A stretch of 33,106 nt of DNA from Alphaproteobacteria bacterium (GCA_016125405.1 WGLW01000031.1:1-33106), one strand, 5' to 3'; shown: positions 16,538 through 25,788, numbered from the stretch's first letter. The notes: generated from the sequence alone by a model not told the origin. Translations and numbers: made by a program.

Positions 16538-16954
16538 ATGCTGCAACCCAAACGGACAAAGTTCCGCAAGGCCTTCAAGGGCCGGATCCACGGGAACGCC
16601 AAGGCCGGCTATTCGCTGTCCTTCGGTAGCCATGGCCTGAAAGCCATGGAGCCGGAGCGCGTGACCGCCCGCCAGATCGAAGCCTGCCGCCGCGCCGTGA
16701 CGCGCGAGATGAAACGGGCCGGCAAGGTGTGGATCCGCGTGTTCCCGGACGTGCCGGTTTCCAAGAAGCCCAACGAAGTGCGGATGGGCAAGGGCAAGGG
16801 CGCGCCGGAATTCTGGGCCGCCCGCGTGAAGCCGGGCCGCATCGTGTTCGAGATTGACGGCGTGCCGGAAGCGGTTGCACGCGAGGCCCTGCGCCTCGGC
16901 GCCGCCAAGCTGCCGATCAAGACGAAGATCGTTACGCGGATGGGAGGCGTCTGA
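16538..16954 (+). CDS. rplP: 50S ribosomal protein L16
   Basis: L16 is a late-assembling 50S protein near the A-site tRNA elbow. It has 138 residues, standard. [19 protein letters not shown] is the expected start. [19 protein letters not shown] contains the arginine region that is hydroxylated in some bacteria. It ends with [15 protein letters not shown]. The stop overlaps the rpmC start (TGATG). Confidence 0.98.
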   Translation: MLQPKRTKFRKAFKGRIHGNAKAGYSLSFGSHGLKAMEPERVTARQIEACRRAVTREMKRAGKVWIRVFPDVPVSKKPNEVRMGKGKGAPEFWAARVKPGRIVFEIDGVPEAVAREALRLGAAKLPIKTKIVTRMGGV

Positions 16955-17178
16955 TGGCCCAGTTCAAGGACATCCGCAAAAAGCTCGAGGACTTCCGCCA
17001 CCTGACCACGGATCAGCTGCGGGACGAGCTGACCAAGCTGAGGAAAGAGCAGTTCAACCTGCGCTTCCAGAAGGCCACCGGCCAGCTGGAGAAGACCGCG
17101 CGCGTTCGTGACGTGCGCCGCAGCATCGCCAGGATCGAAACGGTCCTTACCGAAAAATCCAAAGCCAGCGCGGCCTGA
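16954..17178 (+). CDS. rpmC: 50S ribosomal protein L29
   Basis: L29 is a small helical-hairpin protein at the tunnel exit next to L23. It has 74 residues, a little longer than E. coli (63). Two helices are visible: [25 protein letters not shown] and then the stretch through [16 protein letters not shown]. The conserved [15 protein letters not shown] lies near the end. Start overlaps the rplP stop. Confidence 0.96.
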   Translation: MAQFKDIRKKLEDFRHLTTDQLRDELTKLRKEQFNLRFQKATGQLEKTARVRDVRRSIARIETVLTEKSKASAA

Positions 17179-17191
17179 AGGAACAGCAGTC

Positions 17192-17437
17192 ATGCCCAGG
17201 CGAATTATGGAAGGCGTGGTCGTTTCGACCAAGATGAGCAAGACCGCCGTTGTGCGCGTCGACCGCACCTATGTGCACCCGCTGTTCAAGAAGACCGTGC
17301 GCCGGTCGAAGCACTACCACGCGCACGACGAGAACAACTCGGCGGTCGAAGGCCAGCGCGTGTCGATCCAGGAATGCCCTCCGCGCTCCAAGCTGAAATG
17401 CTGGGAAATCGTGCCGGCTGAAGGACAATCCGCATGA
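17192..17437 (+). CDS. rpsQ: 30S ribosomal protein S17
   Basis: S17 is an OB-fold primary binding protein of the 16S 5' domain. It has 81 residues. The family core is clear: [20 protein letters not shown], then [19 protein letters not shown], then [18 protein letters not shown]. The start at ATG 17192 (MPRRIMEG) matches the family and has AAGGAACAG upstream. An in-frame extension back to 17108 would overlap rpmC and lacks similarity. The stop overlaps the rplN start by four bases (ATGA). Confidence 0.97.
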   Translation: MPRRIMEGVVVSTKMSKTAVVRVDRTYVHPLFKKTVRRSKHYHAHDENNSAVEGQRVSIQECPPRSKLKCWEIVPAEGQSA

Positions 17438-17802
17438 TCCAGATGCAATCAAACCTCGACGTCGCGGATAACTCCGGCGCCCGTCGCGTCCAGTGCATCA
17501 AGGTGCTGGGCGGATCGCACCGTCGCTACGCCAGCGTTGGCGACGTCATCGTCGTGTCGATCAAGGAAGCCGCGCCACGCGGCAAGGTGAAGAAGGGCGA
17601 TGTCCGCCGGGCGATCGTCGTGCGCGTCGCCAAGGGCATCCAGCGCCGCGACGGCTCCGTGATCCGCTTCGACACCAACGCTGCGGTTCTGGTGAACAAC
17701 TCCAACGAGCCGATCGGCACCCGTATCTTCGGACCGGTTCCGCGCGAACTCCGCGCCAAGAACCACATGAAGATCATCTCGCTTGCGCCGGAGGTCCTGT
17801 AA
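17434..17802 (+). CDS. rplN: 50S ribosomal protein L14
   Basis: L14 forms inter-subunit bridges with 16S rRNA and is the docking site of the silencing factor RsfS. It has 122 residues, standard. [20 protein letters not shown] is the family start. The C-terminal [20 protein letters not shown] is near-invariant. It shares ATGA with the rpsQ stop and its own stop TAA overlaps the rplX ATG, so three genes are translationally chained here. It is the first gene of the classical spc section, but no promoter separates it from the S10 section. Confidence 0.98.
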   Translation: MIQMQSNLDVADNSGARRVQCIKVLGGSHRRYASVGDVIVVSIKEAAPRGKVKKGDVRRAIVVRVAKGIQRRDGSVIRFDTNAAVLVNNSNEPIGTRIFGPVPRELRAKNHMKIISLAPEVL

Positions 17803-18122
17803 TGGCCGCCAAGATCAAGAAGGGCGACAAGGTCGTCGTCATTTCCGGCAAGTACAAGGGCGTGAAGGGCGAGGTCACCAAGGCCTTCCCGACGGAAAAC
17901 CGAGTGCTCGTGTCGGGCGTGAACATCAAGGTGAAGCACCAGAAGGCGACACAGGCCGACCCGCAGGGCGGCATCAAGCGCATCGAGGCGCCGATCCACG
18001 TTTCCAACGTTGCTCACGTAGACCCGAGCGACGGCAAGCCGACGCGCGTTGGCTTCAAGACTGACGACAAAGGCCGGAAGGTGCGCATTGCGAAGCGCTC
18101 CGGGGAGAGCATCGATGCCTGA
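17802..18122 (+). CDS. rplX: 50S ribosomal protein L24
   Basis: L24 initiates 50S assembly and reaches the tunnel exit. It has 106 residues. The N-terminal KOW motif is visible as [20 protein letters not shown]. The middle portion includes [19 protein letters not shown] and [15 protein letters not shown]. The start was placed at ATG 17802, on the last base of the rplN stop; a longer reading from 17493 is a shadow of rplN. Its end overlaps rplE by 8 bp. Confidence 0.97.
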   Translation: MAAKIKKGDKVVVISGKYKGVKGEVTKAFPTENRVLVSGVNIKVKHQKATQADPQGGIKRIEAPIHVSNVAHVDPSDGKPTRVGFKTDDKGRKVRIAKRSGESIDA

Positions 18123-18672
18123 GGCGCAATACGAACCGCGGCTCAAGACGCTGTACAAGACGGCGATCCGCGAGAAGCTGAAACAGCAGTTCAGCTACAC
18201 GAACCCGATGCAGATCCCGGCCCTCGACAAGGTCGTGATCAACATGGGCGTTGGCGAAGCCGTTTCGGACTCCAAGAAGATCCGGACTGCGATGGCCGAC
18301 CTGGCGGCGATCTCCGGCCAGAAGCCGGTGGAGACCAAGTCGCGCAAGTCGATCGCCAGCTTCAAGCTGCGCGAAGGCATGACGGTGGGCTGCAAGGTCA
18401 CGCTGCGTCGTGAGCGGATGTACGAGTTCCTCGATCGCCTCACCACGATCGCGCTGCCGCGGGTGAAAGACTTCCGCGGCCTGAACGGCAAGAGCTTCGA
18501 TGGCCGCGGCAACTACGCCATGGGCATGAAGGAGCACATCGTGTTCCCGGAGATCAACTACGACCAGGTCGACCAGATCTGGGGCATGGACATCATTGTG
18601 TGCACGACGGCGCGCACGAACGAAGAAGCGAAAGCCCTCCTCGCGGAGTTCGGCTTTCCCTTCCGCAACTAG
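18115..18672 (+). CDS. rplE: 50S ribosomal protein L5
   Basis: L5 binds 5S rRNA with L18 and L25 in the central protuberance and touches P-site tRNA. It has 185 residues, standard. The 5S-contacting segment is [15 protein letters not shown], followed by the P-site loop [20 protein letters not shown]. The conserved [20 protein letters not shown] is near the C-terminus. ATG 18115 ([10 protein letters not shown]) was chosen on family length and on GGGGAGAG just upstream inside rplX. An upstream start at 18049 would lie deeper in rplX and adds unrelated residues. Confidence 0.97.
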   Translation: MPEAQYEPRLKTLYKTAIREKLKQQFSYTNPMQIPALDKVVINMGVGEAVSDSKKIRTAMADLAAISGQKPVETKSRKSIASFKLREGMTVGCKVTLRRERMYEFLDRLTTIALPRVKDFRGLNGKSFDGRGNYAMGMKEHIVFPEINYDQVDQIWGMDIIVCTTARTNEEAKALLAEFGFPFRN

Positions 18673-18690
18673 GCGCGCTGGAGAGACGAG

Positions 18691-18996
18691 ATGGCGAAAA
18701 AAAGCTCAATCGAGAAGAACAACCGCCGCCGCCGCATGGCGGATGCGTTTGCCGGCAAGCGCGCCGAACTGAAGGCGAAGGCGCTGGACGAGGGTCTGTC
18801 GCTTGAGGAGCGCTTCGAGGCGCGCATCAAGCTGGCCAAGTTGCCGCGCAATTCCGCTCCGAACCGGATCCGCAACCGTTGCGAGATTTCAGGCCGGCCG
18901 CGCGGCTATTACCGGAAGCTGAAGATGTCGCGCATCGCGCTCCGCGAATACGGCGCCGCCGGGATGATCCCCGGCCTCGTCAAGTCGAGCTGGTAA
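18691..18996 (+). CDS. rpsN: 30S ribosomal protein S14 (zinc-free form)
   Basis: S14 is a late-binding 30S head protein. It has 101 residues, the long C-minus form. The conserved core [20 protein letters not shown] holds only one cysteine, so the CxxC zinc ribbon of the short paralogue is absent. The N-terminal half is the usual lysine- and arginine-rich helix. GGAGAGACGAG precedes the start. Confidence 0.98.
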   Translation: MAKKSSIEKNNRRRRMADAFAGKRAELKAKALDEGLSLEERFEARIKLAKLPRNSAPNRIRNRCEISGRPRGYYRKLKMSRIALREYGAAGMIPGLVKSSW

Positions 18997-19011
18997 GGGG
19001 AGGGCCGCAAC

Positions 19012-19407
19012 ATGATGGTGAACGATCCCCTGGGCGATATGCTGACGCGGATCCGCAACGCGCAGACGCGCGGCCGGTCGAGCGTTACGACGCCGGCCTC
19101 CAAGCTGCGTGTGCGCGTGCTCGAGGTTCTGCAGCGCGAAGGCTATATTCGCGGCTGGGCCGAAGTGGAAAAGAACGGCCACAAGGAACTCGACATCGAG
19201 CTGAAATACTACGACGGCGCGCCGGTCATTTCCGAAATCCGCCGCGTCTCGAAACCTGGCCGCCGGGTCTATTCGGCGGTGAACGACCTGCCGCTGGTTC
19301 GTAACGGCCTTGGCATCTCGATCCTCTCAACGCCGAAAGGCGTGATGTCGGACAATGATGCGCGTAGCCAGAACGTCGGCGGCGAAATTCTGTGCCGGGT
19401 CTCGTAG
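19012..19407 (+). CDS. rpsH: 30S ribosomal protein S8
   Basis: S8 binds the 16S central domain and, in E. coli, represses the spc operon at the rplX-rplE junction. It has 131 residues. [15 protein letters not shown] is the family start. The C-terminal RNA-binding part includes KPGRRVYS and [19 protein letters not shown]. Two adjacent ATGs exist; ATG 19012 has the better spacing (7 nt) from GGGGAGGG at 18997-19004, but 19015 is possible. The rplX-rplE junction here is an 8-bp overlap, so an E. coli-like S8 operator in a spacer is not present. Confidence 0.97.
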   Translation: MMVNDPLGDMLTRIRNAQTRGRSSVTTPASKLRVRVLEVLQREGYIRGWAEVEKNGHKELDIELKYYDGAPVISEIRRVSKPGRRVYSAVNDLPLVRNGLGISILSTPKGVMSDNDARSQNVGGEILCRVS

Positions 19408-19425
19408 GGACCAGGAGGACAAACG

Positions 19426-19962
19426 ATGTCACGGATTGGAAAACTCGCGGTGGAGGCGCCCAAGGGCGTCGACATCAAGCTGGCGCCGGACCTCATCACG
19501 GTCAAAGGTCCCAAGGGCGAACTGCAGATGGCGATCACCGACGATGTGACGGTGACGTTTGACAACGGTGAGGTCCAGGTGGCCCCGCGCGACGCCGAGG
19601 ACCGCCGGTCCAGGGCAATGTGGGGAACTGCGCGCGCCAACATCGCCAACATGGTGCACGGCGTCACCAAGGGCTTCGAGAAGGATCTCGAACTCCAGGG
19701 CGTCGGCTATCGCGCCGCAATGAAGGGCCGCGATCTCGAGCTCAGCCTCGGCTACTCGCACCCGATCGTCTACAAGGCTCCGGCAGGGATTACGTTTGCT
19801 TCGGCCAAGCCCACCGAGATCAAGATTTCGGGCGCCGACAAGCAGAAGGTCGGCCAGGTCGCGGCCGAGATCCGCAGCTTCCGCCCGCCGGAACCGTACA
19901 AGGGCAAGGGCGTCCGCAAGGTGGGCGAGTTCGTCCGTCGCAAGGAAGGCAAGAAGAAGTAA
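19426..19962 (+). CDS. rplF: 50S ribosomal protein L6
   Basis: L6 lies near the sarcin-ricin loop and helps factor binding. It has 178 residues, standard, made of two similar alpha/beta halves. [19 protein letters not shown] is the family start. The signature [21 protein letters not shown] closes the protein. A full AGGAGG (19413-19418) sits 7 nt before the ATG, one of the best ribosome-binding sites in the window. Confidence 0.98.
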   Translation: MSRIGKLAVEAPKGVDIKLAPDLITVKGPKGELQMAITDDVTVTFDNGEVQVAPRDAEDRRSRAMWGTARANIANMVHGVTKGFEKDLELQGVGYRAAMKGRDLELSLGYSHPIVYKAPAGITFASAKPTEIKISGADKQKVGQVAAEIRSFRPPEPYKGKGVRKVGEFVRRKEGKKK

Positions 19963-19965
19963 GCC

Positions 19966-20316
19966 ATGCTGACCAGCCACGAGAAACGAGCCCGCCGCGC
20001 CCAGCGCGTCCGCACCAAGCTCCGCAAGGTTGCGTCCGGCAAGCCGCGCCTCTCGGTGAACCGTTCGACCAAGCACATCTCGGTCCAGTTGATCGACGAT
20101 GCCCAGGGCGTGACCCTGGCTCACGCCTCGACGCTCGAGGAAGGCGCGAAGGCGAGCGGCAAGACACAGGCGGCTGGCGCCGTCGGCAAGCTCATCGCCG
20201 AGCGGGCGAAGAAGGTCGGCGTCACGGACGTCGTCTTCGACCGTGGCGGTTATCTGTTTCATGGCCGCGTGAAAGCGCTGGCCGATGCCGCCCGCGAGGG
20301 CGGTCTGAAATTCTAG
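19966..20316 (+). CDS. rplR: 50S ribosomal protein L18
   Basis: L18 binds 5S rRNA in the central protuberance. It has 116 residues, standard. The basic N-terminus ([16 protein letters not shown]) leads into [19 protein letters not shown]. The C-terminus holds [21 protein letters not shown] and ends GGLKF, close to the family consensus. It starts 3 bp after rplF. Confidence 0.98.
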   Translation: MLTSHEKRARRAQRVRTKLRKVASGKPRLSVNRSTKHISVQLIDDAQGVTLAHASTLEEGAKASGKTQAAGAVGKLIAERAKKVGVTDVVFDRGGYLFHGRVKALADAAREGGLKF

Positions 20317-20326
20317 GGAGACGCTC

Positions 20327-20905
20327 ATGGCGCGCGAAAGAGGCGAACGGGGCGGACGCAAGGGCCGCGATGAAGATCGGGAGCAGTCCGAGATCGTGGA
20401 CAAGCTCGTCGCGATCAACCGTGTCGCGAAGGTGGTGAAGGGCGGCAAGAACTTCGGTTTCGCCGCGCTCGTGGTCGTCGGCGACCAGAAGGGCCGCGTG
20501 GGCTTTGGCCACGGCAAGGCGCGCGAGGTTCCCGAGGCGATCCGCAAGGCGACCGAGGAAGCCAAGAAAACGATGATCCGCGTGCCGCTGCGCGAAGGCC
20601 GTACGCTGCACCATGACGGCGCCGGACGCTGGGGCGCGGGCAAGGTTTACATGCGCTCGGCCCCCGCCGGTACAGGCGTCATCGCGGGCGGCCCGATGCG
20701 CGCGGTGTTTGACGTGCTCGGCATCCGCGACGTGGTTGCGAAATCGACCGGTTCGTCGAACCCCTACAACATGGTGCGTGCGACCGTGGACGCGCTGAAG
20801 CACCAGGTTTCGCCCCGGCAGATCGCTTCGAAACGCGGCCTGAAGGTGCAGGACATTATCGCCCGCCGCACCGACGGCTCCGGCAACGCCGAAGCGGTGC
20901 AGTAG
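20327..20905 (+). CDS. rpsE: 30S ribosomal protein S5
   Basis: S5 acts in decoding fidelity and, with S3 and S4, in mRNA entry. It has 192 residues. The dsRBD-like N-terminal domain carries [20 protein letters not shown] and [19 protein letters not shown]. The C-terminal domain includes [19 protein letters not shown] and [15 protein letters not shown]. The residues around the loop linked to spectinomycin resistance look unaltered ([10 protein letters not shown]). AGGGAG overlaps the rplR stop and serves as ribosome-binding site. Confidence 0.98.
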   Translation: MARERGERGGRKGRDEDREQSEIVDKLVAINRVAKVVKGGKNFGFAALVVVGDQKGRVGFGHGKAREVPEAIRKATEEAKKTMIRVPLREGRTLHHDGAGRWGAGKVYMRSAPAGTGVIAGGPMRAVFDVLGIRDVVAKSTGSSNPYNMVRATVDALKHQVSPRQIASKRGLKVQDIIARRTDGSGNAEAVQ

Positions 20906-20932
20906 GCGAGCTGGGGAACTGGAGTAACGCTG

Positions 20933-21124
20933 ATGGCAGCCAAGAAAACCGTAACCGTTCGCCAGATTCGCAGTCCGCAGCGCCGCGACGGGGTTCAGCG
21001 CTCGACCTTGATCGGTCTTGGCCTGAACCGTATCCAGCGGACCCGCGAACTTGAGGACACCCCTGCTGTCCGTGGCATGATCGCCAAGGTGCAGCACCTG
21101 GTCGAAATCGTCGACAAGGCCTGA
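20933..21124 (+). CDS. rpmD: 50S ribosomal protein L30
   Basis: L30 is a small ferredoxin-like 50S protein. It has 63 residues, standard. The sequence [19 protein letters not shown] then [20 protein letters not shown] matches the family, and a short helix ([14 protein letters not shown]) ends the protein. TGGAGTAA lies upstream. It sits between rpsE and rplO as in most spc operons. Confidence 0.97.
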   Translation: MAAKKTVTVRQIRSPQRRDGVQRSTLIGLGLNRIQRTRELEDTPAVRGMIAKVQHLVEIVDKA

Positions 21125-21186
21125 TCCGGGCCTGAATTGAATATCGAGGCCGGAGACCCTCGGGCCGCCTGCTTCTGGAGCGTGAC

Positions 21187-21669
21187 ATGAAACTGAACGA
21201 GATTGCAGACCGGCCCGGCGCCCGCAAATCGCGGATGCGTCTTGGCATGGGCGTCGGCTCGGGCAAGGGCAAGACCGCCGGCCGTGGCGTCAAGGGCCAG
21301 AAGGCGCGCCGCGGCGTCGCCATCAACGGCTTCGAAGGCGGCCAGATGCCGATCTATATGCGCCTGCCAAAGCGCGGGTTCACCAAGCCGAACGCGTCGA
21401 CCTTCTCCTGGATCAACATCGGCCGCATCGATGCTGCCGTGAAATCCGGCAAGCTGGATGCGAAAAAGCCGATCGATTCCGAGGCGTTGGTGGCGGCCGG
21501 GCTGCTTCGTCGCAGCAAGGACGGCGTGCGCCTGCTTGCAAAGGGCGAGATCAAGTCCAAAGTTGAACTGGTCGTATACGGAGCGTCCAAGGCGGCTGTC
21601 GAAGCGGTTGAAAAGGCCGGCGGCAAGGTCACTGTGACGAAACCGGCGGCGGAAGCGGCTGCAGAGTAG
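21187..21669 (+). CDS. rplO: 50S ribosomal protein L15
   Basis: L15 is a late-assembling protein that spans several 23S domains. It has 160 residues. The glycine- and basic-rich N-terminus holds [20 protein letters not shown] and [17 protein letters not shown], both family signatures. The C-terminal domain ends in an alanine- and glutamate-rich tail ([10 protein letters not shown]). TGGAG lies 8 nt upstream. A small intrinsic terminator begins two bases after the stop. Confidence 0.97.
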   Translation: MKLNEIADRPGARKSRMRLGMGVGSGKGKTAGRGVKGQKARRGVAINGFEGGQMPIYMRLPKRGFTKPNASTFSWINIGRIDAAVKSGKLDAKKPIDSEALVAAGLLRRSKDGVRLLAKGEIKSKVELVVYGASKAAVEAVEKAGGKVTVTKPAAEAAAE

Positions 21670-21670
21670 A

Positions 21671-21691
21671 CCTGCCTTCAGGCGGGTTTTT
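21671..21691 (+). terminator. Intrinsic terminator between rplO and secY
   Basis: CCTGCC (21671-21676) pairs with GGCGGG (21681-21686), with one G-T wobble and a TTCA tetraloop. An uninterrupted T5 follows at 21687-21691. The stem is short, so it is more likely partial than complete. It lies within what is normally one spc transcription unit. Confidence 0.65.
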
Positions 21692-21754
21692 CGCGCATCC
21701 TGAAGATCGCCGACCAACAGGCGGCGAAGGGTGGGCGCCAAGGAGGGCGGGCGA

Positions 21755-23119
21755 ATGGCTTCGGCAGCCGAGCAACTGGCGCGCAACATAAATTTCTCGA
21801 CGTTCGGGAAGGCCAAGGAACTCCAGGCGCGTATCTGGTTCACGCTTGGCGCCCTGATCGTCTATCGCCTCGGCACGCACATCCCGATCCCGGGCGTCGA
21901 TCCGGTCCAGTACGCCAAGGCGTTCGGCAGCGTGTCGCAGGGCATCCTGGGCATGTGGAACCAGTTCTCCGGCGGCGCCGTGCGGAACATGGCGATCTTC
22001 GCCCTCAACGTGATGCCGTACATCTCGGCGTCGATCATCGTCCAGATCATGACGACGGCCATCCCGTCGCTGGAGCGGTTGAAGAAAGAAGGCGAGAGCG
22101 GCCGCAAGCAGCTCAACCAGTACACCCGCTATCTTACCGTCGTTCTGGCCGTCGCGCAGGCGTTCGGCATCGCCGTCGCGCTCAATGCGGTGAACCCGCA
22201 GAGCGGCCTGTCCATGGCGGTGACGCCGGGCCTCTACTTCATGACATCGACCGTGGTGACGCTGGTGGGCGGGACGGTCTTCCTGATGTGGCTGGGCGAG
22301 CAGATTACGGCGCGCGGCATCGGCAACGGCATCTCGCTGATCATCTTTTCAGGTATCGTGGCGCAGTTGCCCAGCTACGTCGTCCGGTCGCTGACGCAGG
22401 CGCGCGAGGGATCGCTTTCGATCGGCGTTGTTGCGGCGATCACGGCGCTGACGGTGGCGCTGGTCGTGTTCATCGTGTTCATCGAGCGATCGCAGCGCAG
22501 GCTGCTGATCCAGTACCCCAAGCGGCAACAGGGCAACCGGCTGGTTGGAGGAGAATCCTCGTTCCTGCCGCTCAAGGTCAACAGCGCGGGCGTGATCCCG
22601 CCAATCTTCGCGTCGTCGCTGCTGTTGCTGCCGAACACGGTCGCCGGCCTGTCGGCCACGAGCGGCGATACGACGAGCTGGTGGGCCCAGGCGCTCAGCT
22701 TCGTCCAGGCCTATCTCGGCCATGGCTCGCCGGTGTTCATCGTGCTCTATGCGACGCTGATCATCTTCTTCACGTTTTTCTACACGTCGATCGTCTTCAA
22801 TCCGGAAGAGACGGCGGAGAACCTGCGCAAGTATGGCGGCTTCATTCCGGGCTACCGGCCCGGGAAGCGCACGGCCGAGCATCTTGACTATGTGCTGACG
22901 CGCCTCACTGTGATCGGGTCGCTCTATATCGCGGCCGTCTGTGTCGTTCCGGAAATCCTGCGGGGCGAATTTGCGGGCGAATACTATATCGGCGGAACGT
23001 CGATCCTGATCGTCGTGTCCGTGACCATGGATACGGTGGCGCAGATCCAGTCCCATCTGATCGGTCACCAGTATGAAGGCATGATCAAGAAATCGCGCCT
23101 GGGGGGCCGGAAGAAATGA
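21755..23119 (+). CDS. secY: Preprotein translocase channel subunit SecY
   Basis: SecY is the protein-conducting channel of the SecYEG translocon in the inner membrane. It has 454 residues and about ten hydrophobic segments, normal for the family. The N-terminal ELQARIWFTLGALIVYRLGT gives the first transmembrane segment with GTHIPIPGVD after it. FSGGAVRNMAIFALNVMPYI is the plug-region signature. GGTVFLMWLGEQITARGIGNG lies in the mid-protein, and FNPEETAENLRKYGGFIPG is the conserved cytosolic loop near the C-terminus. ATG 21755 was chosen because AGGAGGG (21741-21747) precedes it at 7 nt; the GTG at 21731 lacks one. The stop overlaps adk (ATGA). Confidence 0.98.
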   Translation: MASAAEQLARNINFSTFGKAKELQARIWFTLGALIVYRLGTHIPIPGVDPVQYAKAFGSVSQGILGMWNQFSGGAVRNMAIFALNVMPYISASIIVQIMTTAIPSLERLKKEGESGRKQLNQYTRYLTVVLAVAQAFGIAVALNAVNPQSGLSMAVTPGLYFMTSTVVTLVGGTVFLMWLGEQITARGIGNGISLIIFSGIVAQLPSYVVRSLTQAREGSLSIGVVAAITALTVALVVFIVFIERSQRRLLIQYPKRQQGNRLVGGESSFLPLKVNSAGVIPPIFASSLLLLPNTVAGLSATSGDTTSWWAQALSFVQAYLGHGSPVFIVLYATLIIFFTFFYTSIVFNPEETAENLRKYGGFIPGYRPGKRTAEHLDYVLTRLTVIGSLYIAAVCVVPEILRGEFAGEYYIGGTSILIVVSVTMDTVAQIQSHLIGHQYEGMIKKSRLGGRKK

Positions 23120-23703
23120 ACCTGATCCTTTTTGGCCCGCCGGCGGCGGGCAAGGGCACCCAGGCAAAGAAGCTCGTAGCCGAACGCGGATTTATCCAGC
23201 TTTCCACCGGCGACATGCTGCGCGCCGCACGGTCGTCCGGAACGGAACTCGGTCTGAAAGTCGCCGGCATCATGGATTCCGGGGCGCTGGTCTCGGACGA
23301 GATCGTGATCGCCCTGATCGAGGAGCAGCTCGATCTGCACCCCGAGGCGCCCGGGTTCATCTTCGATGGCTTCCCTCGCACCGTGGCGCAGGCCAAGGCC
23401 CTGGACGCCGCCCTCGAGCGCAGAGGGGCGCAGGTCCATTCGGTCATCCGTCTCAAGGTGGACGAACCGGCGTTAATCGCCCGCATCGCCAAGCGGTTCG
23501 AGGACGAGGGCAGGGCCGACGACAATCCGGAATCGTTCAAGATCCGGCTGGACGCCTACAACCGCCAGACCGCCCCGTTGCTGCCGCTCTATGCGGCCCA
23601 GAACAAGCTGTCGGAAGTTGACGGAATGGCGCCGGTCGAGGCGGTTTCCGCAGCAATTTCAAAGGTTATAGAAGGGGCCGCCCAGCTGGCCTCCAAGGGG
23701 TAA
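23116..23703 (+). CDS. adk: Adenylate kinase, short-LID form
   Basis: Adenylate kinase interconverts ATP + AMP and 2 ADP in the cytosol. It has 195 residues. The P-loop GPPAAGKGT is at 7-15, the AMP-site STGDMLR at 30-36 and FDGFPRT at 83-89. The LID domain is short: between the arginine of AKRFEDEG (about 127) and DDNPESFKIRL (about 136) the roughly 27-residue insert of E. coli Adk is missing, and there are no zinc-binding cysteines. This short form is known in several alphaproteobacteria. The start overlaps the secY stop (ATGA), so the two are translationally coupled. The stop is followed by the alpha-operon promoter. Confidence 0.97.
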   Translation: MNLILFGPPAAGKGTQAKKLVAERGFIQLSTGDMLRAARSSGTELGLKVAGIMDSGALVSDEIVIALIEEQLDLHPEAPGFIFDGFPRTVAQAKALDAALERRGAQVHSVIRLKVDEPALIARIAKRFEDEGRADDNPESFKIRLDAYNRQTAPLLPLYAAQNKLSEVDGMAPVEAVSAAISKVIEGAAQLASKG

Positions 23704-23723
23704 ACAAAACGGCCAATAACCGG

Positions 23724-23751
23724 TTGACGGGCGAAATTCGCCCCCTATAAG
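23724..23751 (+). promoter_or_regulatory. Promoter of the alpha operon (rpsM-rpsK-rpoA-rplQ)
   Basis: TTGACG (23724-23729) and TATAAG (23746-23751) each match the sigma70 consensus in 5 of 6 positions, with a 16-nt spacer. It is the best promoter match I found in the window. Predicted start is near 23758. Confidence 0.8.
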
Positions 23752-23757
23752 TGGCGG

Positions 23758-23889
23758 CTTCCGCGTCGGGCACAGGCTTCGCCGCGTCGCTTTTGCGTCG
23801 CGCCTGTAAGCGCGTCGCTTGTGTTTTCGACGAGATGGCAGCCGAACCCCCGGTATTCCGGGCATCCGGCGGACTTTCAGGAGGGGCGC
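23758..23889 (+). promoter_or_regulatory. Repeat-rich leader of the alpha operon
   Basis: About 130 nt precede rpsM. GCGTCG occurs four times, at 23763, 23784, 23795 and 23812. ACAGGC (23772-23777) pairs with GCCTGT (23802-23807), enclosing two of the copies in a long-range hairpin. In E. coli the alpha-operon leader is the translational target of S4. Here rpsD is not in the operon, and this leader does not look like the E. coli pseudoknot. A regulatory role is inferred. Confidence 0.45.
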
Positions 23890-24258
23890 GTGGCCCGTAT
23901 TGCAGGCGTCAACATTCCGACCGGAAAGCGCGTCGAGATCGCGCTGACCTATATTCACGGCATCGGACCGGCCAAAGCCAAGGAAATCACGGCGAAGGTG
24001 GGCATCGAGCCGTCGCGCCGGGTCAACCAGCTGACCGACGCTGAGGTGCTCCACATCCGCGAAGCCATCGACGCCGATTACGTGGTCGAGGGCGACCTCC
24101 GCCGCGAGGTGGCGATGAACATCAAGCGCCTCATGGACCTTGGCTGCTATCGCGGCCTGCGTCACCGCCGCGGCCTGCCCGTGCGCGGCCAGCGCACCCA
24201 CACCAACGCACGCACGCGCAAGGGCCCCGCGAAGGCCATCGCCGGCAAGAAGAAATAA
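23890..24258 (+). CDS. rpsM: 30S ribosomal protein S13
   Basis: S13 is a 30S head protein that contacts P-site tRNA and bridges to L5. It has 122 residues, standard. The family start [20 protein letters not shown] begins right after GTG 23890. The helix-two-turn-helix part [12 protein letters not shown] follows, then [20 protein letters not shown] and a basic tail ending GKKK. The GTG start is supported by AGGAGGGG at 23879-23886. An upstream in-frame ATG has no similarity. First gene of the alpha operon. Confidence 0.97.
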   Translation: MARIAGVNIPTGKRVEIALTYIHGIGPAKAKEITAKVGIEPSRRVNQLTDAEVLHIREAIDADYVVEGDLRREVAMNIKRLMDLGCYRGLRHRRGLPVRGQRTHTNARTRKGPAKAIAGKKK

Positions 24259-24267
24259 GGATCGAGT

Positions 24268-24663
24268 ATGGCTCGCGAGGCGGCAGGCGGTCGGGTTAAG
24301 CGGCGGGAGCGCAAGAACATTGCCTCCGGCGTCGCCCATGTGAACGCCAGTTTCAACAACACGATCATCACCATCACCGACGCCCAGGGCAACGCAATCT
24401 CCTGGTCTTCGGCTGGCATGATGGGCTTCAAGGGCTCGCGCAAGTCGACGCCCTACGCCGCGCAGGTCGCCGCCGAGGATGCCGGCCGCAAGGCGATGGA
24501 GCACGGCATGAAGACGCTGGAAGTCCTCGTGCACGGTCCGGGCTCGGGCCGTGAGTCGGCGCTGCGCGCGCTGCAGGCCGTTGGATTCACCGTCACCACC
24601 ATTCACGATACGACTTCCGTTCCCCACAACGGATGCCGTCCGCCCAAGCGCCGCCGGGTCTAG
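24268..24663 (+). CDS. rpsK: 30S ribosomal protein S11
   Basis: S11 lies on the 30S platform near the E site. It has 131 residues, standard. [20 protein letters not shown] and [20 protein letters not shown] are family signatures. The C-terminal [19 protein letters not shown] is near-invariant. AAGGATCGAG precedes the start, 9 bp after rpsM. Confidence 0.98.
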   Translation: MAREAAGGRVKRRERKNIASGVAHVNASFNNTIITITDAQGNAISWSSAGMMGFKGSRKSTPYAAQVAAEDAGRKAMEHGMKTLEVLVHGPGSGRESALRALQAVGFTVTTIHDTTSVPHNGCRPPKRRRV

Positions 24664-24717
24664 TTGACAGCTGCGCTACACTTGGGGACCGCAAACAGAC
24701 TGAGAGGCTAGCAAGCA

Positions 24718-25755
24718 ATGGCGCAACCCGCCGCTTCGGTGAACGACAAGAACTGGAAAGACTTGATCCGCCCCAACCGGCCTGTGGTTGAGCACGATCA
24801 CGACGCCCAGCGTAACGCCAAACTCATCATCGAGCCGCTCGAGCGCGGCTTCGGCACGACCCTCGGAAACGCGCTGCGCCGCGTTCTCCTGTCGTCGCTG
24901 CAGGGCGCTGCGATCACCGGCGTCCAGATCGATGGCGTGGTTCACGAATTCTCGTCCATCCCGGGCGTCCGTGAGGACGTGACCGACATCGTGCTCAACC
25001 TGAAGCGCGTTGCGATCCGGATGGTCTCGGACACCTCCAAGCGCATGATGCTGAAGGCCTCGGGCGCTGGCCCGGTCAAGGCCGGCCAGATCGAAGCTTC
25101 GGGCGACGTTGAAATCCTGAACCCCGACCACGTGATCTGCACGCTGGACGAGGGCGCGGAGCTCCGCATGGAATTCACGGTCGCCACCGGCAAGGGCTAT
25201 GTCCCGGCCGACCGCAACCGTCCGGACGATGCGCCGCTGGGGTTCATCCCGGTTGATGCGATCTTCTCGCCGGTCGAGCGCGTGGGCATCTTCGTGGAAG
25301 ACACCCGCGCCGGCCAGGTGCTGGACTATGACAAGCTGACGCTCGACGTTCAGACCGATGGTTCGGTGACGCCGGAAAACGCCGTGGCCTACGCTGCGCG
25401 CATCCTGCAGGACCAGTTGCAGCTTCTCATCACCTTCGACGAGCCGGTGACGGCCTCGCCGTCCGACGACGAGCCGGACCTGGGCTTCAACCCGGTGCTG
25501 CTCAAGAAGGTCGACGAGCTGGAGCTTTCGGTGCGTTCGGCGAACTGCCTGCGCAACGACAACATCGTCTACATCGGCGACCTCATCCAGAAGTCGGAAG
25601 CGGAGATGCTCCGCACGCCGAACTTCGGCCGCAAGTCGCTCAACGAGATCAAGGAAGTTCTCGCCTCGATGGGTCTCCATCTCGGCATGGAAGTAGCCCA
25701 GTGGCCGCCGGAGAACATCGAAGACCTCGCCAAGAAATACGAAGACCACGCTTAA
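24718..25755 (+). CDS. rpoA: RNA polymerase subunit alpha
   Basis: Alpha dimerises to nucleate RNA polymerase assembly; its C-terminal domain contacts UP elements and activators. It has 345 residues, a little longer than E. coli (329). The N-terminal dimerisation segment [20 protein letters not shown] and [20 protein letters not shown] is clear. The C-terminal domain begins around residue 255 with a helix-hairpin-helix part. [20 protein letters not shown] contains R273, equivalent to the DNA-binding R265 of E. coli. GAGAGG about 10 nt upstream is the ribosome-binding site. With rpoB and rpoC the window encodes all three large core subunits of RNA polymerase. Confidence 0.98.
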   Translation: MAQPAASVNDKNWKDLIRPNRPVVEHDHDAQRNAKLIIEPLERGFGTTLGNALRRVLLSSLQGAAITGVQIDGVVHEFSSIPGVREDVTDIVLNLKRVAIRMVSDTSKRMMLKASGAGPVKAGQIEASGDVEILNPDHVICTLDEGAELRMEFTVATGKGYVPADRNRPDDAPLGFIPVDAIFSPVERVGIFVEDTRAGQVLDYDKLTLDVQTDGSVTPENAVAYAARILQDQLQLLITFDEPVTASPSDDEPDLGFNPVLLKKVDELELSVRSANCLRNDNIVYIGDLIQKSEAEMLRTPNFGRKSLNEIKEVLASMGLHLGMEVAQWPPENIEDLAKKYEDHA

Positions 25756-25788
25756 GCAGAAGGTCGGCCCCCGGGCCGGAACAACGTC

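Noticed and set aside
23704-23889. Absence of infA and rpmJ between adk and rpsM
   Set aside because: Normal gene order in Alphaproteobacteria, not a loss event.
24664-24669. Perfect -35 hexamer TTGACA right after rpsK
   Set aside because: No -10-like hexamer lies 16-18 nt downstream; TACACT is only 7 nt away. An internal rpoA promoter is not supported.
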